Shown here: one piece after another, positions 26,425 through 34,085 of the stretch
Position numbering within the stretch: position 1 is the first letter of the stretch
Layout: every line of letters starts with the position of its first letter
From: Lachnospiraceae bacterium Zagget3
Lineage (GTDB): Bacteria; Bacillota_A; Clostridia; Lachnospirales; Lachnospiraceae
Direction: 5' to 3'
DNA length: 64,000 nucleotides
Assembly (NCBI GenBank): GCA_001941025.1
Contig: MSHE01000032.1
Coordinates: 186,001 to 250,000 of the forward strand
Program-made: the position numbers and the translations under genes
Notes under the pieces: generated by a model
Database searches by the model: none
What the model was told of the DNA's origin: nothing
What the model saw: the letters and a program-made list of their open reading frames with translations, nothing else

Positions 26425-27171
26425 TTACTGCTTCTGCCCTCTCTGCCGCACGACCTCGTATGCCAGCACCCCCGCCGCGACGGAGGCGTTTAAGGACTCA
26501 ATCTCGCCCCTCCCCGGAATGGCAGCGACAAAGTCGCAGTTTTCCTTAACGAGGCGGCTTACGCCCTGCCCTTCAGCACCGATCACGAGTCCGATGGGGC
26601 CGCTGAGATCCAGACCGTACATTTCCTCGCCGTCCATGTCGGCACAGACAAACCAGATGCCCTGCTCTTTCAGGCTCTGGATGGCCGCGGTCAGGTTCGT
26701 CACCTTCGCCACGGGAGTAAAGTTTACCGCGCCGGAAGAGGCGCGGGCCACGGCGGCGGTCAGTCCCACGGCGCGCCGCTTCGGGATGAGGATCCCGTGC
26801 GCGCCGGCTACATTGGCCGTCCGGATGATCGCGCCCAGATTGTGCGGATCCTCAATGCCGTCCAAAAGGATCAAAAACGGATCCTCGCCCCTCTCCCGCG
26901 CGCGGGAGAGAATATCCTCCACCGTCGCGTACGCGTACGCGGCCGCGCAGGCAATGACCCCCTGGTGCTTTCCGGTCTCGGAAAGCTGGTCCAGACGCTC
27001 CCGCGAAACGTACGACAGAATCGTCTCCTGCCGCTTCGCCTCCCGCACGATCGTGCGGACGGGGCCGTCCTCACAGCCTTCCAGAACATACAGTTTATCG
27101 ATGGTCTTCCCGGATCGAAACGCTTCCAGGACGGCGTTTCGTCCCTCGATCCGAAGTTCGTTCTCTTCCAT
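26425..27171 (-). CDS. rlmB: 23S rRNA (guanosine-2251-2'-O)-methyltransferase RlmB
   Basis: A 248-residue SPOUT methyltransferase. The N-terminal substrate-binding domain begins IEGRNAVLEAFRSGKTI. The knotted catalytic domain has DGIEDPHNLGAIIRTANVAG, IGAEGQGVSRLVKENCD and GEIESLNASVAAGVLAYE. AGGAGAG precedes the ATG. It lies between mrnC and sigH as in other Firmicutes. Confidence 0.94.
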   Translation of the reverse strand: MEENELRIEGRNAVLEAFRSGKTIDKLYVLEGCEDGPVRTIVREAKRQETILSYVSRERLDQLSETGKHQGVIACAAAYAYATVEDILSRARERGEDPFLILLDGIEDPHNLGAIIRTANVAGAHGILIPKRRAVGLTAAVARASSGAVNFTPVAKVTNLTAAIQSLKEQGIWFVCADMDGEEMYGLDLSGPIGLVIGAEGQGVSRLVKENCDFVAAIPGRGEIESLNASVAAGVLAYEVVRQRGQKQ

Positions 27172-27200
27172 TTACTCTCCTGCCATGCTGTCCGACGCAG

Positions 27201-27309
27201 GCGCCCCGATCGCTCACGCGCTGCCCGGATCCGCCTCTCCCGCCTCGGGCGCCCCGATCGCTCACGCGCTGCCCGATTCCGCCTCTCCCGCCTCGGGCGC
27301 CCCGATCGC
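27201..27309 (-). repeat. 48-bp tandem repeats at the 3' end of mrnC
   Basis: Two full 48-bp units (27201-27248 and 27249-27296) plus a partial third (27297-27309). The unit equals the last 15 codons plus the TGA stop of mrnC, so each copy carries its own in-frame stop. The first translated copy encodes AIGAPEAGEAESGSA; the untranslated copy would encode AIGAPEAGEADPGSA. Confidence 0.88.
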
Positions 27310-27795
27310 CAGCAGCCCCTGCCGGATCAGCGCGAGCATGCGCTCCTCGTTTCCGGTGAGATACAGATACCCCATCAGCGCTTCGAAGCCGGTCGCCTTG
27401 TGATAGTCCTCCGGAGAAGCGTTCTTCGCCGTCGTGGCGGGTTTCGCGTTTTGTCCGCGCCGATACCAGTCCCGCTCTTCGTCCGAAAGCGCCGGAAGCA
27501 GGGCCTCGGCCATCGCTGCCTGCGACTCCGCCCGCACCAGCCGGCTTGTATGCCGGTGCAGCGTATTGGGGCTCGTGTTGCCCCGTCCCACGACGAGGGA
27601 GCGGATCACCAGATCGTAGATGCCGTCCCCGATAAACGCCAGTGTCAGCGGAGAATAGGTGCGCAGATCCACCTCTTTTACGGGAAAAGCGGCACGGATC
27701 TCCGCGAAGAGACCGTCCGCCTCCTCATCCGGCGATTCCCGCCTGCGGCAGGCCGCTTCCTCTCCCCCGCCGCGGCGCGTCAGTTTCTCGTCCAT
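27262..27795 (-). CDS. mrnC: Mini-ribonuclease III
   Basis: A 177-residue MrnC enzyme that trims 23S rRNA ends. The RNase III fold is marked by YSPLTLAFIGDGIYDLVIRS, NTLHRHTSRLVRA and NASPEDYHKATGFEALMGYLY; there is no dsRNA-binding domain, as in the family. The ATG at 27795 lies inside the end of cysS, a 16 bp overlap, with GGGAGGGAG upstream. About 25 N-terminal residues and the C-terminal GAPEAGEAESGSA are extra low-complexity sequence, the latter being part of a tandem repeat. Confidence 0.9.
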   Translation of the reverse strand: MDEKLTRRGGGEEAACRRRESPDEEADGLFAEIRAAFPVKEVDLRTYSPLTLAFIGDGIYDLVIRSLVVGRGNTSPNTLHRHTSRLVRAESQAAMAEALLPALSDEERDWYRRGQNAKPATTAKNASPEDYHKATGFEALMGYLYLTGNEERMLALIRQGLLAIGAPEAGEAESGSA

Positions 27796-29201
27796 GTGAC
27801 TCCCTCCCGGGTGTCCTTCAGCTGGATCCCCTTCGCGGCCAGCTCGTCCCGGATCGCGTCGGCCCGGGCAAAGTCCTTCGCCGCTCTGGCCTCCTGCCGT
27901 TCTTTTATAAGCGCCTCGATCTCCGCGTCCAGGATCTCCTCCTTTTCTTCCGTGAGGATGCCGAGCACGTCGCACAGCGCGGCAAGCCGCCCGGAAAGCG
28001 CGGCAAGGTACGCCCGGCTGTTGTCGGAGGTCGCGTGGGTGTTGATAAACCGCACATATTCAAAGATGGCCGCGATCGCGTCCGCCGTGTTGAAATCGTC
28101 GTCCATGGATGCTTCAAACTTTTCCACATACTCATCCGTCGCGGAAAAGAGAGCCTCCTCCTCCGGCGTCATCTCCGTATCCGGGGCATGCGCCGCGAGG
28201 TGCCGCAGATGAGCCGCCGCCGTCGTGATGCGTTCGAGTCCGTTTTTGGCGGCCTCCATCAGATCGGCGCTGAAATTAAGCGGACTGCGGTAATGCGAGG
28301 AGAGCATGAAAAAGCGCAGCACCTGCGGGTCATAGCGCGCGCAGATGTCGCGGACCGTAAAAAAATTCCCCTCGGACTTTGCCATCTTTTTTCCGTCGAT
28401 ATTTAAGAACGCGTTGTGCATCCAGTAATGCGAGAACGGCTCGCCGTTGGCCGCCTCGCTCTGCGCGATCTCGTTCTCATGGTGCGGAAAGATCAGGTCC
28501 TCCCCGCCGGCGTGAATGTCGATCGTATCGCCCAGATATTTTTTCGCCATGGTGGAGCACTCGATATGCCAGCCCGGCCGTCCGTCGCACCACGGGGACT
28601 CCCAGTAGGGCTCGCCCTCCTTCTTCGGCTTCCAGAGCACGAAGTCGAGCGGATCCTCCTTCTGTTCGCCGGTGACGGAGATCTCGCGGTGGCCGGCCTC
28701 GAGGTCGTCGATGTTCTTGCCGGAGAGCTTGCCGTAACCCGGGAACTGCCGCGTGCGGTAGTAAACCGTTCCGTCGTCCGCCACATAGGCACAGCCCTTG
28801 TCGATCAGAGTGCTGATCATCCCGATCATGCCGGGGATCTCCTCGGTCGCGAGCGGGTGCGTGGTGGCGGGCCGTATGTTCAAGGCCTCCATGTCCTTTT
28901 TGCACTCGGCGATATAGCGTTTCGCTACCTCCTCCGCCGGAATGCCCTCCTCGACGGCGGCCGCGATGATCTTGTCATCCACGTCCGTAAAATTCGAAAC
29001 ATAGTCCACATCGTATCCCTTGTATTCCAGATAGCGCCGCACCGTGTCGAACACAATCATGGGGCGGGCGTTCCCGATATGGATGAGATTGTATACGGTC
29101 GGCCCGCAGACGTACATGCGGACCTTGCCCTCTTCGAGCGGGACAAACTCCTCTTTTTCCCTGGTCAGTGTATTATAAAGCTTCATATATCTATCGCGCA
29201 A
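27780..29201 (-). CDS. cysS: Cysteinyl-tRNA synthetase
   Basis: A 473-residue class I synthetase. It has YVCGPTVYNLIHIGNARP carrying the HIGH-type motif, zinc ligands including GRPGWHIECS, GGEDLIFPHHENEIAQ and KMAKSEGNF as the KMSKS-type loop, then the DALR domain. The TTG at 29201 has AAGGAG at proper spacing; the ATG at 29186 (MKLYNTLTREKEEF) matches relatives better but has no ribosome binding site. Either is possible. Confidence 0.94.
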   Translation of the reverse strand: MRDRYMKLYNTLTREKEEFVPLEEGKVRMYVCGPTVYNLIHIGNARPMIVFDTVRRYLEYKGYDVDYVSNFTDVDDKIIAAAVEEGIPAEEVAKRYIAECKKDMEALNIRPATTHPLATEEIPGMIGMISTLIDKGCAYVADDGTVYYRTRQFPGYGKLSGKNIDDLEAGHREISVTGEQKEDPLDFVLWKPKKEGEPYWESPWCDGRPGWHIECSTMAKKYLGDTIDIHAGGEDLIFPHHENEIAQSEAANGEPFSHYWMHNAFLNIDGKKMAKSEGNFFTVRDICARYDPQVLRFFMLSSHYRSPLNFSADLMEAAKNGLERITTAAAHLRHLAAHAPDTEMTPEEEALFSATDEYVEKFEASMDDDFNTADAIAAIFEYVRFINTHATSDNSRAYLAALSGRLAALCDVLGILTEEKEEILDAEIEALIKERQEARAAKDFARADAIRDELAAKGIQLKDTREGVTWTRN

Positions 29202-29270
29202 AAAACCGCGCTCCTTCCTCCCTCTCTTTACATTTCACCGCGACGGAAAGCGCGCAGTGATCTTCCCGCG

Positions 29271-30362
29271 CTAGTGCCTCTGCCGGATCTCCTCCGCGAT
29301 CGCGTCGATCTCGTCCTGCCTTGCCTCGATATCGAGTGTCAGGTAAAACTGATTGACCGCGCGGTAGAGCGCCTCCTGTTCATCCGAAAAAACCAGCGAA
29401 CTGAAGGAGCCGTTTAAGTAGTCCGTCAGATACCAGATGCCCCGCTCCAGCGTGGCGAGCCAGACCGCGTATCCGATCAGTTCCCATTCCCGTTCGGTCA
29501 GGATCCGGCCCATCTCCTCGACATAGCCGTGCAGCATACCCTGATACAGCGTGAGATCCAGTTCGATGTCCCCGGACTTCTCCTCCTCGTTCGCCGTAGC
29601 CGCGCCCACACGGACCGCGTCACCGAAGTCGACAATGGAGACCCCCGGCATCACGGTATCCAGATCGATTAGACAGATCGCCTTTTTTGTCGCGGGATCG
29701 ACGAGAATATTTTTGTAATGCGGATCGTTGTGTGAGACGCGAAGCGGGATCTCCTTCCCGTCCACCGCCGCCTGAATGCGGTCGATTTTCTCCGAGCGGT
29801 CCAACACAAAGTGGATCTGCTCCTGGCAGTCTCCCGCGCGAAAACAGATGTCGGCGCGGACCGCCTCCACAAAGGCGCGCATCACCTTGCCCATGTCGTG
29901 CAGCTTCGGAACGGGATAGGACAGCTTGCGCGTCGGAAAATCGCGCAGCCGCCGGTGAAACTGTCCCACGATCCGGCCCATCTCATAGGCCGCCTCCGGC
30001 GTGGCCGGTTTCTTCATCGCCTCGCCGTGAAAGATCATGCGATACAGCCGAAAATAATTTCCCTCCGTCGTCTGAAGGAGCTGATTGCCGGATGTCGTCC
30101 GAACGAACGTGAGCGTCTCGAGGTCGGGATCGCGTCCCTCCTGTTCGATCACGTCCCGCAGATATTCCGTCACCAAAAATAAGTTGTTCATCACTTCGGT
30201 CGGGTACTTGAACACGGAGCGGTTCATCTCCTGCAGGACATAATGTTCCCCGCCGCAGGTGACCGCGAACGTCTGGTTGACCGCGCCGTGCCCGAGCGGC
30301 TCCACCGCCGTGATGTCTCCCTCGATCTGAAATTTCCGGATGATCTCCTCAAATTGTTCCAT
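29271..30362 (-). CDS. Phosphotransferase-family sugar kinase (N-acetylhexosamine 1-kinase-like)
   Basis: A 363-residue kinase of the aminoglycoside-phosphotransferase/choline-kinase fold. Visible motifs are GHGAVNQTFAV (nucleotide loop), the Brenner-type catalytic segment VSHNDPHYKNIL and the metal-binding IDLDTVMPGVSIVDFGDAVR. The last is close to that of bifidobacterial NahK, which phosphorylates GlcNAc or GalNAc at C1. The substrate is inferred. It directly abuts ispF, whose stop codon is followed at once by this ATG. It may feed amino sugars into glycan or glycolytic routes. Confidence 0.8.
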   Translation of the reverse strand: MEQFEEIIRKFQIEGDITAVEPLGHGAVNQTFAVTCGGEHYVLQEMNRSVFKYPTEVMNNLFLVTEYLRDVIEQEGRDPDLETLTFVRTTSGNQLLQTTEGNYFRLYRMIFHGEAMKKPATPEAAYEMGRIVGQFHRRLRDFPTRKLSYPVPKLHDMGKVMRAFVEAVRADICFRAGDCQEQIHFVLDRSEKIDRIQAAVDGKEIPLRVSHNDPHYKNILVDPATKKAICLIDLDTVMPGVSIVDFGDAVRVGAATANEEEKSGDIELDLTLYQGMLHGYVEEMGRILTEREWELIGYAVWLATLERGIWYLTDYLNGSFSSLVFSDEQEALYRAVNQFYLTLDIEARQDEIDAIAEEIRQRH

Positions 30363-30836
30363 TTACGCTTCCTTTATCGCGCATACCGCAAACGCCGCGA
30401 TCCCTTCCTCCCGGCCGGTAAAGCCCAGTCCTTCCTCCGTCGTCGCCTTGACATTTACCTGTCCCTCGTCAAGCCCCAGCGTCTCAGCAACCGTCTGTTC
30501 CATTTCGCTTAAATAGGGGGCCAGCTTCGGGCTCTGCGCCACGATCGTGGCATCGATATTCTCTACCGCATAACCCGTCCCGGCCAGAAGCTCTCCCACC
30601 TGCAGCAAAAGCTCCCGGCTGGAGATCCCCTCATAGCGCGGGTCCGTATCCGGGAAATGCTGTCCGATGTCGCCCAGGCCGGCCGCGCCGAGCAGCGCGT
30701 CCATCACGGCGTGCAGGAGCACATCCGCGTCCGAATGGCCGAGAAGGCCCGTGGGATGCGGGATCTCCACGCCTCCCAGGATCAATCGCCTGCCCTCGAC
30801 AAGCCTGTGTACATCGTATCCCATACCGACTCGCAT
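30363..30836 (-). CDS. ispF: 2-C-methyl-D-erythritol 2,4-cyclodiphosphate synthase
   Basis: A 157-residue MEP-pathway enzyme. It begins [16 protein letters not shown], with the zinc-binding Asp and His in DVH and [20 protein letters not shown], followed by [11 protein letters not shown]. It is first in the ispF-kinase-cysS-mrnC-rlmB-sigH series and has AGGAGG before the ATG. Confidence 0.96.
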   Translation of the reverse strand: MRVGMGYDVHRLVEGRRLILGGVEIPHPTGLLGHSDADVLLHAVMDALLGAAGLGDIGQHFPDTDPRYEGISSRELLLQVGELLAGTGYAVENIDATIVAQSPKLAPYLSEMEQTVAETLGLDEGQVNVKATTEEGLGFTGREEGIAAFAVCAIKEA

Positions 30837-30870
30837 GCGTTTATCCTCCTGTCACAACGCATTTGTTGTT

Positions 30871-30899
30871 AGTATAGCATACTTTTGGGGTTTGGTCAC
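30871..30899 (-). promoter_or_regulatory. Extended -10 promoter of the ispF operon
   Basis: The motif TGCTATACT (TATACT at 30871-30876, minus strand) gives an extended -10. The -35 region (GTGACC, 30894-30899) is weak. Confidence 0.55.
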
Positions 30900-30925
30900 C
30901 GAAATATTTGTGGAACATTGAGGGA

Positions 30926-30954
30926 TTGACATTGCCAAACATGTTTCATAAGAT
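30926..30954 (+). promoter_or_regulatory. Promoter of the FUSC gene
   Basis: TTGACA (30926-30931), 17 bp and TAAGAT (30949-30954), 45 bp before the start codon; divergent from the ispF promoter. Confidence 0.7.
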
Positions 30955-30998
30955 AGCACTTGTGATTTTTTCGCGCTTACTATAAGAAGGGGAAAAAA

Positions 30999-32612
30999 AT
31001 GAAGCAAAGGCTTACCGCTTTTAAACCAAACTTCAAACAGGCGATCGCGCCGACCGTGATGTCGACACTCATCTTTTTTTTGACATACTTCGTGTTCGGC
31101 GCCGACAATATGGTCATCGGTCCGATCGTGACCCTCGCGTTCCTGCGCTTTTTCAAGATGCAGGCCTACTACGAGAGCATGATCAAAAACTTCGCCGTCT
31201 TTTTCGTGATGGCGATCCTCGGCTATATCGCGGTCTTAAACCCGGTCCTGTGCGTCGTGGTCAACGCGCTGGGCCTGTTTTGGGTCGCCTATTTCCTGAT
31301 CGACGAATTCGAGCCGGACAACTACTTTCCGGCCGGCATGGCGCTCCTGTTTTTCCAGATCTCACCCGCCCAGACGCCGGCGGCGCTCGGGACGCGACTG
31401 CTCGCGCTGTTGGCGACATTCGTGGTGGTGATCATCTTCGTGTTTTGCTACTCGCGGATCACAAGGCGCTATGACCCGCTCCCGCGGTATATCCGACAGG
31501 GCTTTGACAACTGCCGCCGGCAGCTTGCGCTGTGCGAAGCGTACCAGCGTGCCGCGCAGGCGGAGGAGGAAGGGACACGCACAACGGCGTACGCGGACCG
31601 GGAAACCTATGAGGACCTGCTGGAACTGCGCAGCCAGCTCGTCGCGATCACCAAAAAGATCTGTGACGAGATCTATTCGTATAACCGGGCGACGATCCGC
31701 ACGCAGAGCAAGACCAACTGGTACTGCCGCTTCGTCCAGTTCTTCCAGGTCTTCAACTACCTGACCTTAAACTTTAAGGACGAAGAAAACCTCGCGCAGG
31801 CACAGGCGCTCTGCCGCGATTTCCAGCGGCAGTTTACCGAGGTCACACCGACATCCGACTACCACCGGCTCCGCTTCCGGGTCCGCAAGCCGGACATGCG
31901 CAGCTTCCGTCTGCGCTTTGGCCTGCGGCTCGCGATCACGCTGACGCCCTGTCTCGCGGTCGCGTACATCTCCGGTTCGGCAGACGTCTACTGGATCGTG
32001 GCCTTTGTGTTTTTCATGATGATCCCGTTTACCGACCACACCTTCGCGCGGATCCGCCAGCGCGTGTTCGGCACGATCGGCGGCGGCGTGATCTGCCTTG
32101 TGCTCTTTACGCTGTTTGAAGGCTTCGCCGCGCGGACCGTCATCATGATCGCCGCGAACTTCCTTCTTTACGGCGCGGGCAGCTACGGCGTCACGGTGGC
32201 CTACCTCACGTGCTCGGAGATGGCCCTGCAGACATTAAACGAATCCGCGGTGGTCTTCCTCGCGTACCGCCTGCTCTTTACGCTGATCGGCGCGGGGATC
32301 GCCCTGGCCGCGAACCTGCTGATCTTCCCGATCCGCTTGGAGCAGCAGATCGACTATGTCGCGGATCTGATCGAGGGAATTCACCGGGAGATGGACGCGG
32401 ACGCTGTGCCGACGACCGAGGTGGTCCCGAGGGAAAAAGAACGGGAAGTCGACCAGCGGATCATCCGGTCGTTCCTGTTGAACAGGCGCCTGCAGGAGAT
32501 GTGCGAAGCGCTCCCGCTCGACGAGGTCACCTTCGACTATAAGGCATTTGAAAAAAAGCATATGTTCCTTATGGAACGGTATCTGATGAAACAGTTTTTA
32601 AGGAAAGAGTAA
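30999..32612 (+). CDS. FUSC-family inner membrane protein
   Basis: A 537-residue membrane protein with two blocks of hydrophobic helices (about 20-155 and 310-455), separated by a cytoplasmic helical domain (about 160-305) and followed by a charged C-terminal domain. This doubled layout is that of the fusaric-acid-resistance/aromatic-acid exporter (FUSC, YccS/AaeB) superfamily. Export of aromatic acids or other organic anions is family inference; no partner membrane-fusion gene is present. It is a single-gene unit with its own promoter and terminator. Confidence 0.85.
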   Translation: MKQRLTAFKPNFKQAIAPTVMSTLIFFLTYFVFGADNMVIGPIVTLAFLRFFKMQAYYESMIKNFAVFFVMAILGYIAVLNPVLCVVVNALGLFWVAYFLIDEFEPDNYFPAGMALLFFQISPAQTPAALGTRLLALLATFVVVIIFVFCYSRITRRYDPLPRYIRQGFDNCRRQLALCEAYQRAAQAEEEGTRTTAYADRETYEDLLELRSQLVAITKKICDEIYSYNRATIRTQSKTNWYCRFVQFFQVFNYLTLNFKDEENLAQAQALCRDFQRQFTEVTPTSDYHRLRFRVRKPDMRSFRLRFGLRLAITLTPCLAVAYISGSADVYWIVAFVFFMMIPFTDHTFARIRQRVFGTIGGGVICLVLFTLFEGFAARTVIMIAANFLLYGAGSYGVTVAYLTCSEMALQTLNESAVVFLAYRLLFTLIGAGIALAANLLIFPIRLEQQIDYVADLIEGIHREMDADAVPTTEVVPREKEREVDQRIIRSFLLNRRLQEMCEALPLDEVTFDYKAFEKKHMFLMERYLMKQFLRKE

Positions 32613-32636
32613 AGCACGCGGTGACGCGTGCTTTTT
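32611..32636 (+). terminator. Terminator of the FUSC gene
   Basis: The stem AAAGCACGCG and CGCGTGCTTT with loop GTGA, followed by TT. It overlaps the stop codon. Confidence 0.85.
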
Positions 32637-32689
32637 CGCTGGTAAATATTCGCTTTTACGCAAATCGGAAACTTGATTTTAGACACGAA

Positions 32690-32833
32690 TTACCACACTT
32701 CACGCCCCTTAGGCTCTCCCCACACAAATTCTTCGTAAGGACCCAACTTACCGTCAAACTCTTCTGCGCGTTCTTCCAAAGATTTATGCTCCGTTTCTTT
32801 AGAAAAACTGAAGTTCCCATCCTGCATATTCAT
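32690..32833 (-). CDS. 47-residue MazE-tail-like small protein
   Basis: A short gene with a strong GGAAGGAG ten bases before its ATG. The protein contains KSLEERAEEF and ends YEEFVWGEPKGREVW. The end closely resembles the C-terminal toxin-binding tail of MazE antitoxins (E. coli MazE ends WGEPKDKEVW), but the AbrB-like DNA-binding domain that normally precedes it is absent. No MazF-like gene is nearby. It lies 75 bp downstream of aroB on the same strand and may be co-transcribed with it. It could be a remnant, or a functional mini-antitoxin for a toxin encoded elsewhere. The clean frame and good ribosome binding site favour real translation. Confidence 0.65.
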   Translation of the reverse strand: MNMQDGNFSFSKETEHKSLEERAEEFDGKLGPYEEFVWGEPKGREVW

Positions 32834-32908
32834 ATCTGTTTTTCTCCTTCCCGTTAGCTAATACCAAACCATGTAAAATCTTAAGTCTGCTGGCGGAGTG
32901 AACTTTCC

Positions 32909-34021
32909 TTATATCTCTTCCAGAATCTCCCGCGCCGTCTCGCGGTCTACGGCCGTCGCGTAGACATTTTCGCTGAAGCAGACAACGGAACCGATCGATT
33001 CCATCACAACAAAGCGCAGCTGTCCGCCGCGCACCTTTTTATCCGTGTAGAGTGTGTCAAGGAGCGCTTCCCGGTCGATGTACTCCGGGATCCGCGTCGG
33101 CAACCCGGCCCGGGCAAGGAGCGCCTCGATCCGCTCGATGTCGGCATCGGTCAGATACCCCATCCGCCTGGAAAGATACGCCTGTGCCACAAGCCCGATG
33201 GCAACGGCCTCGCCATGGAGCAGACGGTAGCCGCTCTGCGTCTCGATCGCGCGTCCCACCGTGTGCCCAAGGTTTAAGGTCTCCCGCAGGCCGCTCTCCC
33301 GCTCATCCTCCATGACGACATGATATTTGATCTGGCAGTTGCGCCGCGCGATGTGCTCACAGGCATCCGCGTCCAACGCGAGGACATCCTCCATGTGTTC
33401 CTCCAGCCAGGAGAAAAATTCCGCGTCCTCCATGCAGGCGTGCTTGATCGTCTCCGCCAGGCCGCTCGCGAGCTCGCGCCGCGGAAGCGTCGCCCAGGTG
33501 TCAAGGTCGATATAGACTTTCTTCGGCTGGTAAAAAAGGCCGATCAGGTTCGTGGCCAGTGCCGTGTCCACGGCCGTCTTGCCGCCGACGGAGGCGTCTG
33601 CCGCCGCCAGAAGTGTCGTGGCATAGTTGACGACCGGAACGCCGCGCCCGAACGTGCCCGCAATAAAACCGGCCAGATCCGTCACGACCCCGCCGCCGAC
33701 CGCGACCACGCAGCAGTCTCTGCGATAACCGGCCGCCAGCATGGCATCTTCGATCTGTGCCTTCGTCTCGCGGGTCTTGCTCTCCTCGCCCGCCGGGAAA
33801 GAAAAAAGCTCTGCCGCATATCCGTGCTGTTTTAGAGCCTCACAGACCGGCTCGGCGTAGAGCGGCGCAACCGTATCGTCCGTGATCACCGCAAAGGTGC
33901 GGACATTCCCGACCAGGCCAGCTTCGAGGTCCTTCATCAACTGCTCGGCCAGGCCGTGCCCGATCTCGATGTCGTAGGAATCGTCCACGATCTTTTTTAA
34001 TTCTACCTGAAATTTTGCCAT
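32909..34021 (-). CDS. aroB: 3-dehydroquinate synthase
   Basis: A 370-residue NAD-dependent enzyme making dehydroquinate from DAHP. It shows GGGVVTDLAGFIAGTFGRGV, TTLLAAADASVGGKTAVD and the metal-binding NLGHTVGRAIE and LLHGEAVAIGLV. The ATG at 34021 has GGAGG five bases upstream; an upstream ATG at 34033 overlaps that ribosome binding site and is less likely. It is away from the other aro genes and has its own promoter. Confidence 0.94.
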   Translation of the reverse strand: MAKFQVELKKIVDDSYDIEIGHGLAEQLMKDLEAGLVGNVRTFAVITDDTVAPLYAEPVCEALKQHGYAAELFSFPAGEESKTRETKAQIEDAMLAAGYRRDCCVVAVGGGVVTDLAGFIAGTFGRGVPVVNYATTLLAAADASVGGKTAVDTALATNLIGLFYQPKKVYIDLDTWATLPRRELASGLAETIKHACMEDAEFFSWLEEHMEDVLALDADACEHIARRNCQIKYHVVMEDERESGLRETLNLGHTVGRAIETQSGYRLLHGEAVAIGLVAQAYLSRRMGYLTDADIERIEALLARAGLPTRIPEYIDREALLDTLYTDKKVRGGQLRFVVMESIGSVVCFSENVYATAVDRETAREILEEI

Positions 34022-34036
34022 GGCGGCCTCCATAAA

Positions 34037-34077
34037 AAATCCGATTTCTATGCCTTATCTTACCATAGAAATCGGAT
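34037..34077 (-). terminator. Terminator of the copper ATPase gene
   Basis: On the minus strand GATCCGATTTCTATG and CATAGAAATCGGATT form a long stem followed by TTTTT, ten or so bases after the ATPase stop codon. Confidence 0.85.
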
Positions 34078-34085
34078 CTTGTCAG
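34057..34085 (-). promoter_or_regulatory. aroB promoter embedded in the upstream terminator
   Basis: CTGACA (34080-34085) and TAAGAT (34057-34062) at 17 bp spacing, with an extended -10 TGG. The -35 overlaps the ATPase stop codon and the -10 lies in the loop of the terminator hairpin. Confidence 0.6.

Noticed and set aside
32621..32857. 78-codon frame on the plus strand after the FUSC gene
   Set aside because: It begins inside the terminator, has no ribosome binding site and opposes the better-supported small minus-strand gene.
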